In this document: one piece after another, positions 57,732-64,000 of the stretch
How positions within the stretch are numbered: the first letter of the stretch is position 1
Layout of the letters: the number at the start of each line of letters is the position of its first letter
Origin: Methylobacter sp.
GTDB lineage: Bacteria > Pseudomonadota > Gammaproteobacteria > Methylococcales > Methylomonadaceae
DNA length: 64,000 nt
NCBI GenBank assembly: GCA_028716975.1
Contig: JAQUOU010000005.1
Location: 62,001 to 126,000, forward strand
Direction: 5' to 3'
Notes under the pieces: generated by a model
Seen by the model: only the letters and a program-made list of their open reading frames with translations
Databases searched by the model: none
What the model was told of the DNA's origin: nothing
Program-made: the position numbers and the translations under genes

Positions 57732-58322
57732 TCAAGGGTTTTTATTTTGATTGCTTTTACTTAACCATTGATTGATGGGAGAATTTTTGGGTGTATCCGC
57801 CTCGCTGTCATAATTCTCTTGCACCGCATAGCTATCCTTATGCTTAATCAGCAGCCAGGCATTATCTTTTTTAGCTTTTAATTTGACTAGGGCAAATTCA
57901 CCTTTCAGTTTTTTACCGTGCAAAATAATTTTTAAATGTCCAGCTTTCAATGCCTGCAATAATTTTATTTCTGTGTCTTTTCCTGAGTTTTCACTATCGG
58001 TGTAATGGCCATGATCCCAATTTTCAACGATGCCTGCACCATAATTTCCTGCCGGAATAACGCCTTCAAAATCCTTATACTCATAAGGATGATCTTCCAC
58101 CCTCAGAGCAAGTCTTTTATCAGCAGGATTTAACGAAGGACCTTTGGGTATGGCCCAGCTTTTTAAAACACCTTCCATTTCCAATCTGAAATCATAATGC
58201 AGACGCGACGCTTTATGCCGTTGCACGACAAAAACCAATTTGCAGGAATCTTTTACTACTTTTCCCTCGGGTTCAGGCGACTGGTTAAAATCCCTTTTTT
58301 GCCGGTAATCAGTAAGTGTCAT
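57732..58322 (-). CDS. Stand-alone LigD-type DNA 3'-phosphoesterase
   Basis: A 196-residue protein homologous to the phosphoesterase domain of bacterial LigD. FVVQRHKASRLHYDFRLEME holds the HxAxxLHYDxRLE active site, with AIPKGPSLNPADKRLALRVE, VEDHPYEYKDFEGVIPAGNY and LLIKHKDSYA. It removes 3'-phosphates or ribonucleotides from DNA ends. Neither ligase, polymerase nor Ku genes are adjacent; stand-alone forms also exist elsewhere and may work independently of NHEJ. Confidence 0.88.
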   Translation of the reverse strand: MTLTDYRQKRDFNQSPEPEGKVVKDSCKLVFVVQRHKASRLHYDFRLEMEGVLKSWAIPKGPSLNPADKRLALRVEDHPYEYKDFEGVIPAGNYGAGIVENWDHGHYTDSENSGKDTEIKLLQALKAGHLKIILHGKKLKGEFALVKLKAKKDNAWLLIKHKDSYAVQENYDSEADTPKNSPINQWLSKSNQNKNP

Positions 58323-58503
58323 ACTTCAGGAAACTTTTTTACTGTTCTGGCTAGCTTTTAATTTAATCACGTCTTTAGATCAGTAAATTAAGAATTATTT
58401 TCCAATCTTCAAGCTAATTTATTGAAATTTACCTTATACAGGTAATGACCAAATCATCATTTTGAGCGCTTCAAAATTCTTATCCAGTGGTGTTTCAGCG
58501 ATA

Positions 58504-59334
58504 TTAACCGGGATGCATCGATTCTGTGACATCCTTGCCGATTCCCCGGTAACCGATGAAGCGTCCGGAACCATCAAACATCGGTTCTCCGCTAACCATC
58601 AGATATTGATTGGAGCCATCCGGATTGGTTCGAGTGTAAACGAAGTCCAGAAATGGCTTTCTACCTGCCAAGTTCGCCTCCAAGGCTTCCCGTTCGGCTT
58701 CATTCCAACTGGATTTATCCACCACTTTCTCGCCAAGCAATTCATCAACTTCAATACCGAGCATTTCCAGAACCGGGCCGTAAATTTTAGTAAAATGGCC
58801 GCTTTCATCCTGTTCCCAATACCAGTCGGACGATAATTCCGTGAGACGACGAGCTCTTGCTTCACTTTCCCGCAATTCAGCGGTTCGTTCCAGAACGGTC
58901 TGTTCAAGTTCTTTGCTGTAATTCTCTAATTTTTTATACAGTAAGCGCACCTCGATCATATTGTGGATACGTGTCTGAACTTCGACCAAATCAAATGGTT
59001 TACTGACAAAATCTTTAGCGCCGGATTGCAAGGCGCGCAATTTTTGATCAGGTTGGGCGGTGATTACAAGGATGGGAAGATAACTATGCGGTTCAAGCCC
59101 TTTAAGTTCTTCCATCACCTGGAAGCCATCCTTACCTGGCATAAGAAGGTCGAGCAAAATCAAATCATAACGGTTAGTATGATAAAGCCGGCAAACTTCA
59201 TTGGGGTTTGTTGTCGATTCAATATTCGTATAACTCGCCTGTTGCAGCATTTCTTCCAACAAAAGAACATTAGAAGGCTGGTCATCAACGATCAGTATGC
59301 TTGCGTTAAGAATGTCTGAATTGCTGACTTTCAT
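58504..59334 (-). CDS. Response regulator with PAS output domain
   Basis: A 276-residue regulator. Receiver (ILIVDDQPSNVLLLEEMLQQ, phospho-Asp in DLILLDLLMPGKDG, Lys in FVSKPFDLVEV) followed by a helical linker (LEQTVLERTAELRESEARAR) and one PAS domain (~165-270, FTKIYGPVLEMLGIEVDELL, VDKSSWNEAEREALEANLAG). It ends right after the PAS motif (GKDVTES) with no GGDEF, kinase or DNA-binding domain, which is unusual and may mean loss of a C-terminal effector. Its start overlaps the kinase stop by 4 bp, so the kinase is almost certainly its partner. Confidence 0.82.
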   Translation of the reverse strand: MKVSNSDILNASILIVDDQPSNVLLLEEMLQQASYTNIESTTNPNEVCRLYHTNRYDLILLDLLMPGKDGFQVMEELKGLEPHSYLPILVITAQPDQKLRALQSGAKDFVSKPFDLVEVQTRIHNMIEVRLLYKKLENYSKELEQTVLERTAELRESEARARRLTELSSDWYWEQDESGHFTKIYGPVLEMLGIEVDELLGEKVVDKSSWNEAEREALEANLAGRKPFLDFVYTRTNPDGSNQYLMVSGEPMFDGSGRFIGYRGIGKDVTESMHPG

Positions 59335-62300
59335 ATATTTCCTGTCTTGTTTGAATTAATTGATTTTGCACCCGATAATTTTAGCGCCGCATCCAGCGTA
59401 CTCATAAGTTCTTCAAGATTAATAGGCTTGGTAAGATACCTGAAAAACCCTGCTTTTATCCCTTTATCGATATCGCGAAGCATCGCATTGGCGCTTAGGG
59501 CGGCAATGGGAATATGCATAGTCAACGGGTCTTCCCGCAAAATCTTCAAAACATCTACGCCGTTAATGCCAGGTAAATTAATGTCCATTAATATCATATC
59601 AGGAAGATGAGCGCGGGCAAGCTCTATACCAAGCTTGCCACTTTTTGCCTGTAAAAGCCGGATATTAGAATAATCTGAAATAAGATGCTCGACTAATAAT
59701 AAATTGGCCGGATTATCCTCTACATACAGTAGAGTCGGAAAGTGTGCATCGTCCTTCCGGAAATCGGATGCAAGAGTAAAGACATTAGTTTTTTCATCTG
59801 CAGACTTTACTGAGGTATCCCTGTTTAATTCAATCCAGAATGTGCTCCCCACCCCAACCGTGCTTTCAACTCCGATCGAACCTCCCATCAGTTCAATGAG
59901 CTCCTTCGTCACAACCAGACCGATGCCGGTACCCTGTTCAGTGCCATTTTCTTGTCCGAGCCGGTTAAACGGTTGAAAAAGTAGCCCTAACATTTCAGGA
60001 GATAAGCCCTCGCCTGTATCTGTAATACAGATGCGGATGCGTTCAGGAGCAACCATGCTGCATTCCACTTCCACTCTGCCTTGTTCGCGATTATATTTTA
60101 TCGCATTGGTAAGCAGATTAATCAGAACTTGTTTCACCCGTGTTCTATCTGCAAGGGCGTAAACTGCACAATCAAACTCATGAAATATGACCTGGATGCC
60201 TCGTTTTTTAGCCTCCGCTTCAATCATTGTCTGACATTCGTCGATGACTTCAATAAGTGATAATGGCTCTTGCGACAGCGAAACTTTTCCCGATTCAATT
60301 ACAGCAAGGTCAAGTATTTGGTTAATAAGTTCAAGCAGGTACCAGCCGGCATTAAGAATCTGTGTAATTCTTACAGCCTGGATACCCGTTGGCGGAGGCG
60401 AACCGGCTTCCAGCAACTGAGCAAAACCCAGAATTACATTAAGTGGAGTGCGAAGTTCATGGCTCATTCGTGAGAGAAAATCCGATTTCGCCAGATTAGC
60501 TTTTTCCGCCGCATTCTTGGCGGCTTCCAGCTCAATATTTTTTTCGTGCAGCTTTTGTTCAAAACGTCTTCGTTCAGTCACGTCGCGCGCCGAGGCAAAT
60601 ACGCCCAGCAGCTTTCCGTCCTGGTCATAAAATGTAGCCGCATTATAGGACACTACTGTTTCTCCGCCATTCCTTGCCCGCGCAGTAAGCTCGTAGTCAG
60701 TAAGCTTTTTTTCGCTCAGTACCCGTTGAATAGCGGCCCCGGCACGATGCGGATCAGTGAAATAGCTTTTGAAAGATGTACCAATTAGCTCATTACGCGA
60801 GCAACCGGTTAGTAATTCCATCTGCTGGTTGACATCGGCAATAATGCCAAGCGGATCGATAGTGGCCAAAGCATCTACATCGGACTCAATAAGAGACCGC
60901 GTGTTTAATTGCTGGTCGCGTAAGCGTTGCTCAAGCATTGCCCGCTCAGCCTCTATGCGTTTGCGCACCGTAATATCGCGTATTATGCAAGTGAAATAAT
61001 ATTGTTCCCCCAGCCACATTTCACTTACCGCCATATCAATAGGAAAGCTACTTCCGTCTTTACGCCTTCCCAGCACTTCGCGTCCGGTATCAGCAGTGTG
61101 CTCCACATCAGTTGCACTGTAGAACCCGAGCGAGCCTTTGCCCCGGCTATATTTTAGCTCGGGTATTAGCATACTGAAATTTTGCCCGATAATCTCGGCT
61201 GCAGAATATCCAAAAATACGCTCAACAGCGGGATTAACGGTTTCAACTAGGCCATAACGCTCGTCGACAGTTAGAATACCATCCACGACTGTATTCAAAA
61301 GAGTCCGAATACGCGCGGCACTATTACTCAATGCCTGTTGGGACGCATATTCTTCCGTAACATCACGGAATACCAGTACAGCCCCGATTACCTGGCCGGC
61401 GCTGTCACGAATAGGAGCGCAACTATCAGCGATAGCATATTCCTTGCCATCCCGTGCTATCAATACCGTATGATTGGCAAGGCCTTTTATAGTGCCTTGC
61501 GTTAAGGTTTCCATTACCGGAATATGAGCGGGCTGGCGAGTCTGCTGATTGATAATGTTAAAAATTTCTTCTACGGGGCGATCCAGCGCTTCCTGCAAAG
61601 GCCAACCGGTATATAATTCTGCGAGCGGGTTGAGATTGGTTACCCGCCCATCGGCATCGGTAGTCAATACCGCATCGCCTATGGAGTTAAGTGTTACTGC
61701 CAGTTTCTCCTGCTTGACCTGCAATTCAGCATTACTGTGCTCCAATTGTTTATTGACTTTTCTTTGTAACTCAAGATGCCGCTGAGCTTCCTTATGGGCT
61801 AAAGTATCAAGCTGGCGTTGTGATGCCCGGAACATCAGGTAGCCCATAAAAACAGCAATCAGCAAACCCAGCGCACTAATGAAAAGAAGAGTTATGAATA
61901 AGCGCTGCATATTCGTTTGAAACTGCGCATCGCGCTGCGCCAGCAAATCATTCTCTTTTTTAATAAACCGGCTTATTTCGTCACGAATGGAAGCCATTAA
62001 TTTTTTATTCTTCTCTCCTTGAAAAACCTCAATTTTATTCTTGAAACTCTGTCTGTTAAACAGTTCAACAGATTGATTCAGAAGTGCTAAATGCGCTTCA
62101 ATTAATGGAGTTAATGCTTTGAGATGAGATCTCTGTGCCGGATTGTCTATGGTCAATCGATATAGTTCGTCCAGTTGTTCCTTGATAGTACTATTTACTT
62201 TCAACCGAGGCTCAAGATAGTTTGTGTCACCGGTCAGCAAATAACCACGGCGCGCAGTTTCTGCATTTTCCAATCCCGACAATAAGCTATTTGCCTTTTC

Positions 62301-62444
62301 TAATACAATGAAGCTGTGTTTGCGCCATGCGGCCGCCTCCTCGCTGTCCTTGAAAGTCAAAAATGCCAATAGCACGCCTATTCCTAATACGATCAATAAG
62401 GTAATATCGCAAAACCAGGAAATTTTTTTATAAAAAGTTTTCAA
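59331..62444 (-). CDS. CHASE3/multi-PAS hybrid sensor histidine kinase
   Basis: A 1037-residue hybrid kinase. N-terminal transmembrane helix, CHASE3 periplasmic domain (~35-180), second helix (LFITLLFISALGLLIAVFMG), then three PAS domains (~245-365, ~375-500, ~510-635, for example NPLAELYTGWPLQEALDRPV), HisKA with FLSRMSHELRTPLNVILG, HATPase with VLINLLTNAIKYN and GTGIGLVVTKEL, and a C-terminal receiver (LLYVEDNPANLLLVEHL, DMILMDINLPGING). Phosphate probably moves from the kinase His to its own receiver and then to the adjacent PAS-type regulator. Signal unknown. Confidence 0.9.
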   Translation of the reverse strand: MKTFYKKISWFCDITLLIVLGIGVLLAFLTFKDSEEAAAWRKHSFIVLEKANSLLSGLENAETARRGYLLTGDTNYLEPRLKVNSTIKEQLDELYRLTIDNPAQRSHLKALTPLIEAHLALLNQSVELFNRQSFKNKIEVFQGEKNKKLMASIRDEISRFIKKENDLLAQRDAQFQTNMQRLFITLLFISALGLLIAVFMGYLMFRASQRQLDTLAHKEAQRHLELQRKVNKQLEHSNAELQVKQEKLAVTLNSIGDAVLTTDADGRVTNLNPLAELYTGWPLQEALDRPVEEIFNIINQQTRQPAHIPVMETLTQGTIKGLANHTVLIARDGKEYAIADSCAPIRDSAGQVIGAVLVFRDVTEEYASQQALSNSAARIRTLLNTVVDGILTVDERYGLVETVNPAVERIFGYSAAEIIGQNFSMLIPELKYSRGKGSLGFYSATDVEHTADTGREVLGRRKDGSSFPIDMAVSEMWLGEQYYFTCIIRDITVRKRIEAERAMLEQRLRDQQLNTRSLIESDVDALATIDPLGIIADVNQQMELLTGCSRNELIGTSFKSYFTDPHRAGAAIQRVLSEKKLTDYELTARARNGGETVVSYNAATFYDQDGKLLGVFASARDVTERRRFEQKLHEKNIELEAAKNAAEKANLAKSDFLSRMSHELRTPLNVILGFAQLLEAGSPPPTGIQAVRITQILNAGWYLLELINQILDLAVIESGKVSLSQEPLSLIEVIDECQTMIEAEAKKRGIQVIFHEFDCAVYALADRTRVKQVLINLLTNAIKYNREQGRVEVECSMVAPERIRICITDTGEGLSPEMLGLLFQPFNRLGQENGTEQGTGIGLVVTKELIELMGGSIGVESTVGVGSTFWIELNRDTSVKSADEKTNVFTLASDFRKDDAHFPTLLYVEDNPANLLLVEHLISDYSNIRLLQAKSGKLGIELARAHLPDMILMDINLPGINGVDVLKILREDPLTMHIPIAALSANAMLRDIDKGIKAGFFRYLTKPINLEELMSTLDAALKLSGAKSINSNKTGNI

Positions 62445-62519
62445 TGACTTACTTCTATTCAGGCAATAGTGTTCCAGAATTAATACCGTAGTATATTAAG
62501 GTAACCTCTAATATTACAG

Positions 62520-62633
62520 TGCTTCGATAAGGCTCTCCTGAGCGTAGACGAAGGGCTCAGCACGAACGATTCTATTATTATCAATACCTTACGTTCGTGC
62601 TAAGTCGTGAGCTTGTCGAATGGTCGAAGCATG
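62520..62633. repeat. Dispersed-type inverted repeat between kinase and Crp genes
   Basis: GCTCAGCACGAACG (about 62555-62568) and CGTTCGTGCTAAG (62592-62604) pair across a short AT-rich loop, and the outer TGCTTCGA (62520) pairs with TCGAAGCA (62624). The motif TGAGCTTGTCGAA is a common repeat core in gammaproteobacteria. It lies in the ~300-bp gap upstream of the kinase gene. It is distinct from the left-edge repeat by sequence. Confidence 0.6.
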
Positions 62634-62743
62634 AGTGTAACTTATTTTTAGAGCTTCCCTTAAAGGAATCATGCCGCCACAAACTTATAAGTATTCTCGT
62701 GCCTGTAGAAAATGTAAGCAGGCTGTCTTTAACGCCCCACAGT

Positions 62744-63466
62744 TTATCTATTCTGTCGAAACTTGCAGAGCAAGCGATCACGCTCACTCTTTACTACGCC
62801 ATAGCATTCACAGACATGCTCTTCCAATCCAGCCCTGTTAAGTACGGAAATATGACCCCGGCGATAACTGATAATACCCGCTCGCTGCAATTTTCCAGCC
62901 GCTTCCGTAATGCCTTCACGGCGCACGCCGAGCATGCCGGCTATCAATTCCTGGGTAATGATTAGTTCATTTGATGACAATCGGTCAAGCGTTAGCAGTA
63001 GCCAGCGGCATAGTTGCTGCTCAATTGTATGGTATCGATTGCAAACCACGCTTTGGGAAATATGCGTAATAAGCCCCTGGGTGTAACTCAGCATCAAATC
63101 CATAATCGATCGGGAAGAGTTAAATTCATCTTGAAAAACATAGGCTTTAAGCCGATAACCATATCCTGCCGTATGGACAACGGCAAAACTCGATATGCGG
63201 TCGCTACCCATCAGCAGAGAAATACCCAGCATACCTTCATTACCCACTCCGATAATTTCAAGGGATGAACCGTCTTCCATAATATTATGCACGGAAATAA
63301 TGGCCGTAGTAGGAAAATAGATGTGTTGCAACTTAACCTCGGCTTCATAAAGCACTGCGCCGAGCGGCATGGAAATGAGTTCTAAAAAAGGCGTTATACG
63401 CTTGAATGCATCCGCAGGCAGGGCGGCAAGAAGATGATTTTGTATTTGACTAACAGCGACTGGCAT
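62744..63466 (-). CDS. Crp/Fnr-family transcription regulator
   Basis: A 240-residue regulator. Cyclic-nucleotide-binding-like N-terminal domain (FLELISMPLGAVLYEAEVKL, HIYFPTTAIISVHNIMEDGS, EGMLGISLLMGSDR) and a C-terminal winged helix-turn-helix (LIITQELIAGMLGVRREGIT EAAGKLQRAGI). No N-terminal Cys cluster, so not a classic Fe-S Fnr. Ligand unknown; the group often regulates stress and biofilm genes. Monocistronic, upstream of the DUF1244 gene. Confidence 0.85.
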   Translation of the reverse strand: MPVAVSQIQNHLLAALPADAFKRITPFLELISMPLGAVLYEAEVKLQHIYFPTTAIISVHNIMEDGSSLEIIGVGNEGMLGISLLMGSDRISSFAVVHTAGYGYRLKAYVFQDEFNSSRSIMDLMLSYTQGLITHISQSVVCNRYHTIEQQLCRWLLLTLDRLSSNELIITQELIAGMLGVRREGITEAAGKLQRAGIISYRRGHISVLNRAGLEEHVCECYGVVKSERDRLLCKFRQNR

Positions 63467-63714
63467 AAATAGATGAAAAGTCTTATTAAAAGTGCAAATC
63501 TAAAAATAAGGAAATAATTTTATCAAAAATGGATGCAATTCTATTTCTGCAATAAAAAGGTTTGAAATTTTAACCTGATTCTTATTTTAGCTGGAGACTT
63601 CAATACGCACGATCAGATACTATTCGTGCGTTAATAGTCCAGTTAATAGAGCAAATAAAACCTCATCGCCATACACTTCAACACTCTAAAACTTAACCTT
63701 AGATAGGCCGGCTC

Positions 63715-64000
63715 TTAAGATTTCGGCTGTTGCTTATGCGCATAGGCGGCTAATTGCTCTTCCGTCGCTTCGCTTTGAAATTTATCTTTCCATTCTTTAT
63801 AGGGCATCCCATAGATAAATTCCCGGGCCTGTTCATAATCGACGGGTACGCCCTGCTCTACCGCCGCCGCTGAATACCACTTCGCCAAACAATTTCTACA
63901 AAAATCAGCCAAAATCATTAAATCAATGTTTTGAACTTCAGTATGCTTTTGTAAATGGCTGACTAACCGTCTGAACGCTGCGGCTTCCAATTCAATTTGT
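63715..64000 (-). CDS. DUF1244 family protein, cut at right edge
   Basis: The minus strand reads EAAAFRRLVSHLQKHTEVQN, then DLMILADFCRNCLAKWYSAA and FIYGMPYKEWKDKFQSEAT, matching DUF1244 (SMc04008-type), a small conserved proteobacterial family of unknown role. A TTG 10 bp from the edge gives an apparent start, but the frame stays open beyond it with QIEL, a better match to the family N-terminus, so the true start lies outside the window. Confidence 0.8.
   Translation of the reverse strand, partial: QIELEAAAFRRLVSHLQKHTEVQNIDLMILADFCRNCLAKWYSAAAVEQGVPVDYEQAREFIYGMPYKEWKDKFQSEATEEQLAAYAHKQQPKS

Noticed and set aside
62520-62633. Same repeat family as the left-edge element
   Set aside because: Only short generic motifs are shared; the inverted arms differ, so they are listed as separate repeats.

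Overview
The window is chromosomal DNA of a gammaproteobacterium, most likely a methanotroph or other methylotroph of the Methylococcales. Three things suggest this. Two adjacent genes encode methylene-tetrahydromethanopterin dehydrogenases (MtdB type), enzymes of the H4MPT formaldehyde-oxidation pathway typical of methylotrophs. The block hfq-hflX-hflK-hflC-hisZ-purA is a standard gammaproteobacterial housekeeping arrangement. Cell-envelope and motility genes (lolA, mrcB, mtgA, MotY and FlgO families, complete arn operon) are Gram-negative gammaproteobacterial types. The genus is an inference; no rRNA, tRNA, CRISPR array or intact mobile element was found.

Layout. 0.4-6.4 kb: a GH17-like secreted glucanase-type protein, then an NO-reductase island (nsrR, a small Cys-rich gene, a small membrane-protein gene, norC, norB) with a candidate NsrR operator, flanked on both sides by relics of mobile elements (IS66, group II intron reverse transcriptase, IS1) and a truncated oxidoreductase. 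6.5-12.9 kb: the minus-strand housekeeping block purA-hisZ-hflC-hflK-hflX-hfq. 13-20 kb: a MotY-like protein with an extra domain, an esterase, a DUF445 protein, a dihydrolipoamide dehydrogenase pseudogene, a YhiN-family flavoprotein, a FlgO-family lipoprotein and a SUMF1-fold exported protein. 20-25 kb: peptidoglycan and lipoprotein genes (mtgA, rarA, lolA, mrcB). 25-36 kb: c-di-GMP and HDOD signalling, an alcohol-dehydrogenase-like enzyme, NspC, the mtdB pair, a GacA/UvrY-like regulator, a MotA/MotB stator pair and a PilZ protein. 35.8-36.9 kb is a decay zone: a broken cupin gene, an intact Fur-box-preceded bfd and a bacterioferritin remnant. 37-41 kb: trhO, a redoxin and a Kef antiporter. 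41.4-45.9 kb: a MITE-like element followed by a three-gene exported/metal-transport-like module (DUF4331, TPR, HupE/UreJ). 46-54 kb: an IS3 relic followed by a seven-gene arn operon for L-Ara4N decoration of lipid A, with ArnA split into two genes. 54.6-64 kb: a CHRD/PEP-CTERM protein, rimI, family-4 UDG, a KGG stress protein, a stand-alone LigD phosphoesterase, a hybrid sensor kinase with a PAS-type response regulator, a Crp/Fnr regulator and an edge-truncated DUF1244 gene.

How the genes fit together. Several modules read as self-contained operons: NO sensing and detoxification (NsrR represses, NorCB reduces NO to N2O), RNA/protein quality control (Hfq, HflX, HflKC), lipid A modification (ArnT, flippase subunit, ArnB, ArnC, ArnA halves, ArnD), and stator/c-di-GMP control of motility (MotAB, PilZ, MotY-like, FlgO-like, GGDEF/EAL). 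Nothing in the window is a clear new defence or mobile system. The best candidates for under-described biology are the DUF4331-TPR-HupE/UreJ module, the tandem mtdB pair, the two-OmpA-domain MotY relative and the accessory genes ahead of norCB. At least seven broken genes or transposon relics are readable, several of which a standard annotation would probably miss.
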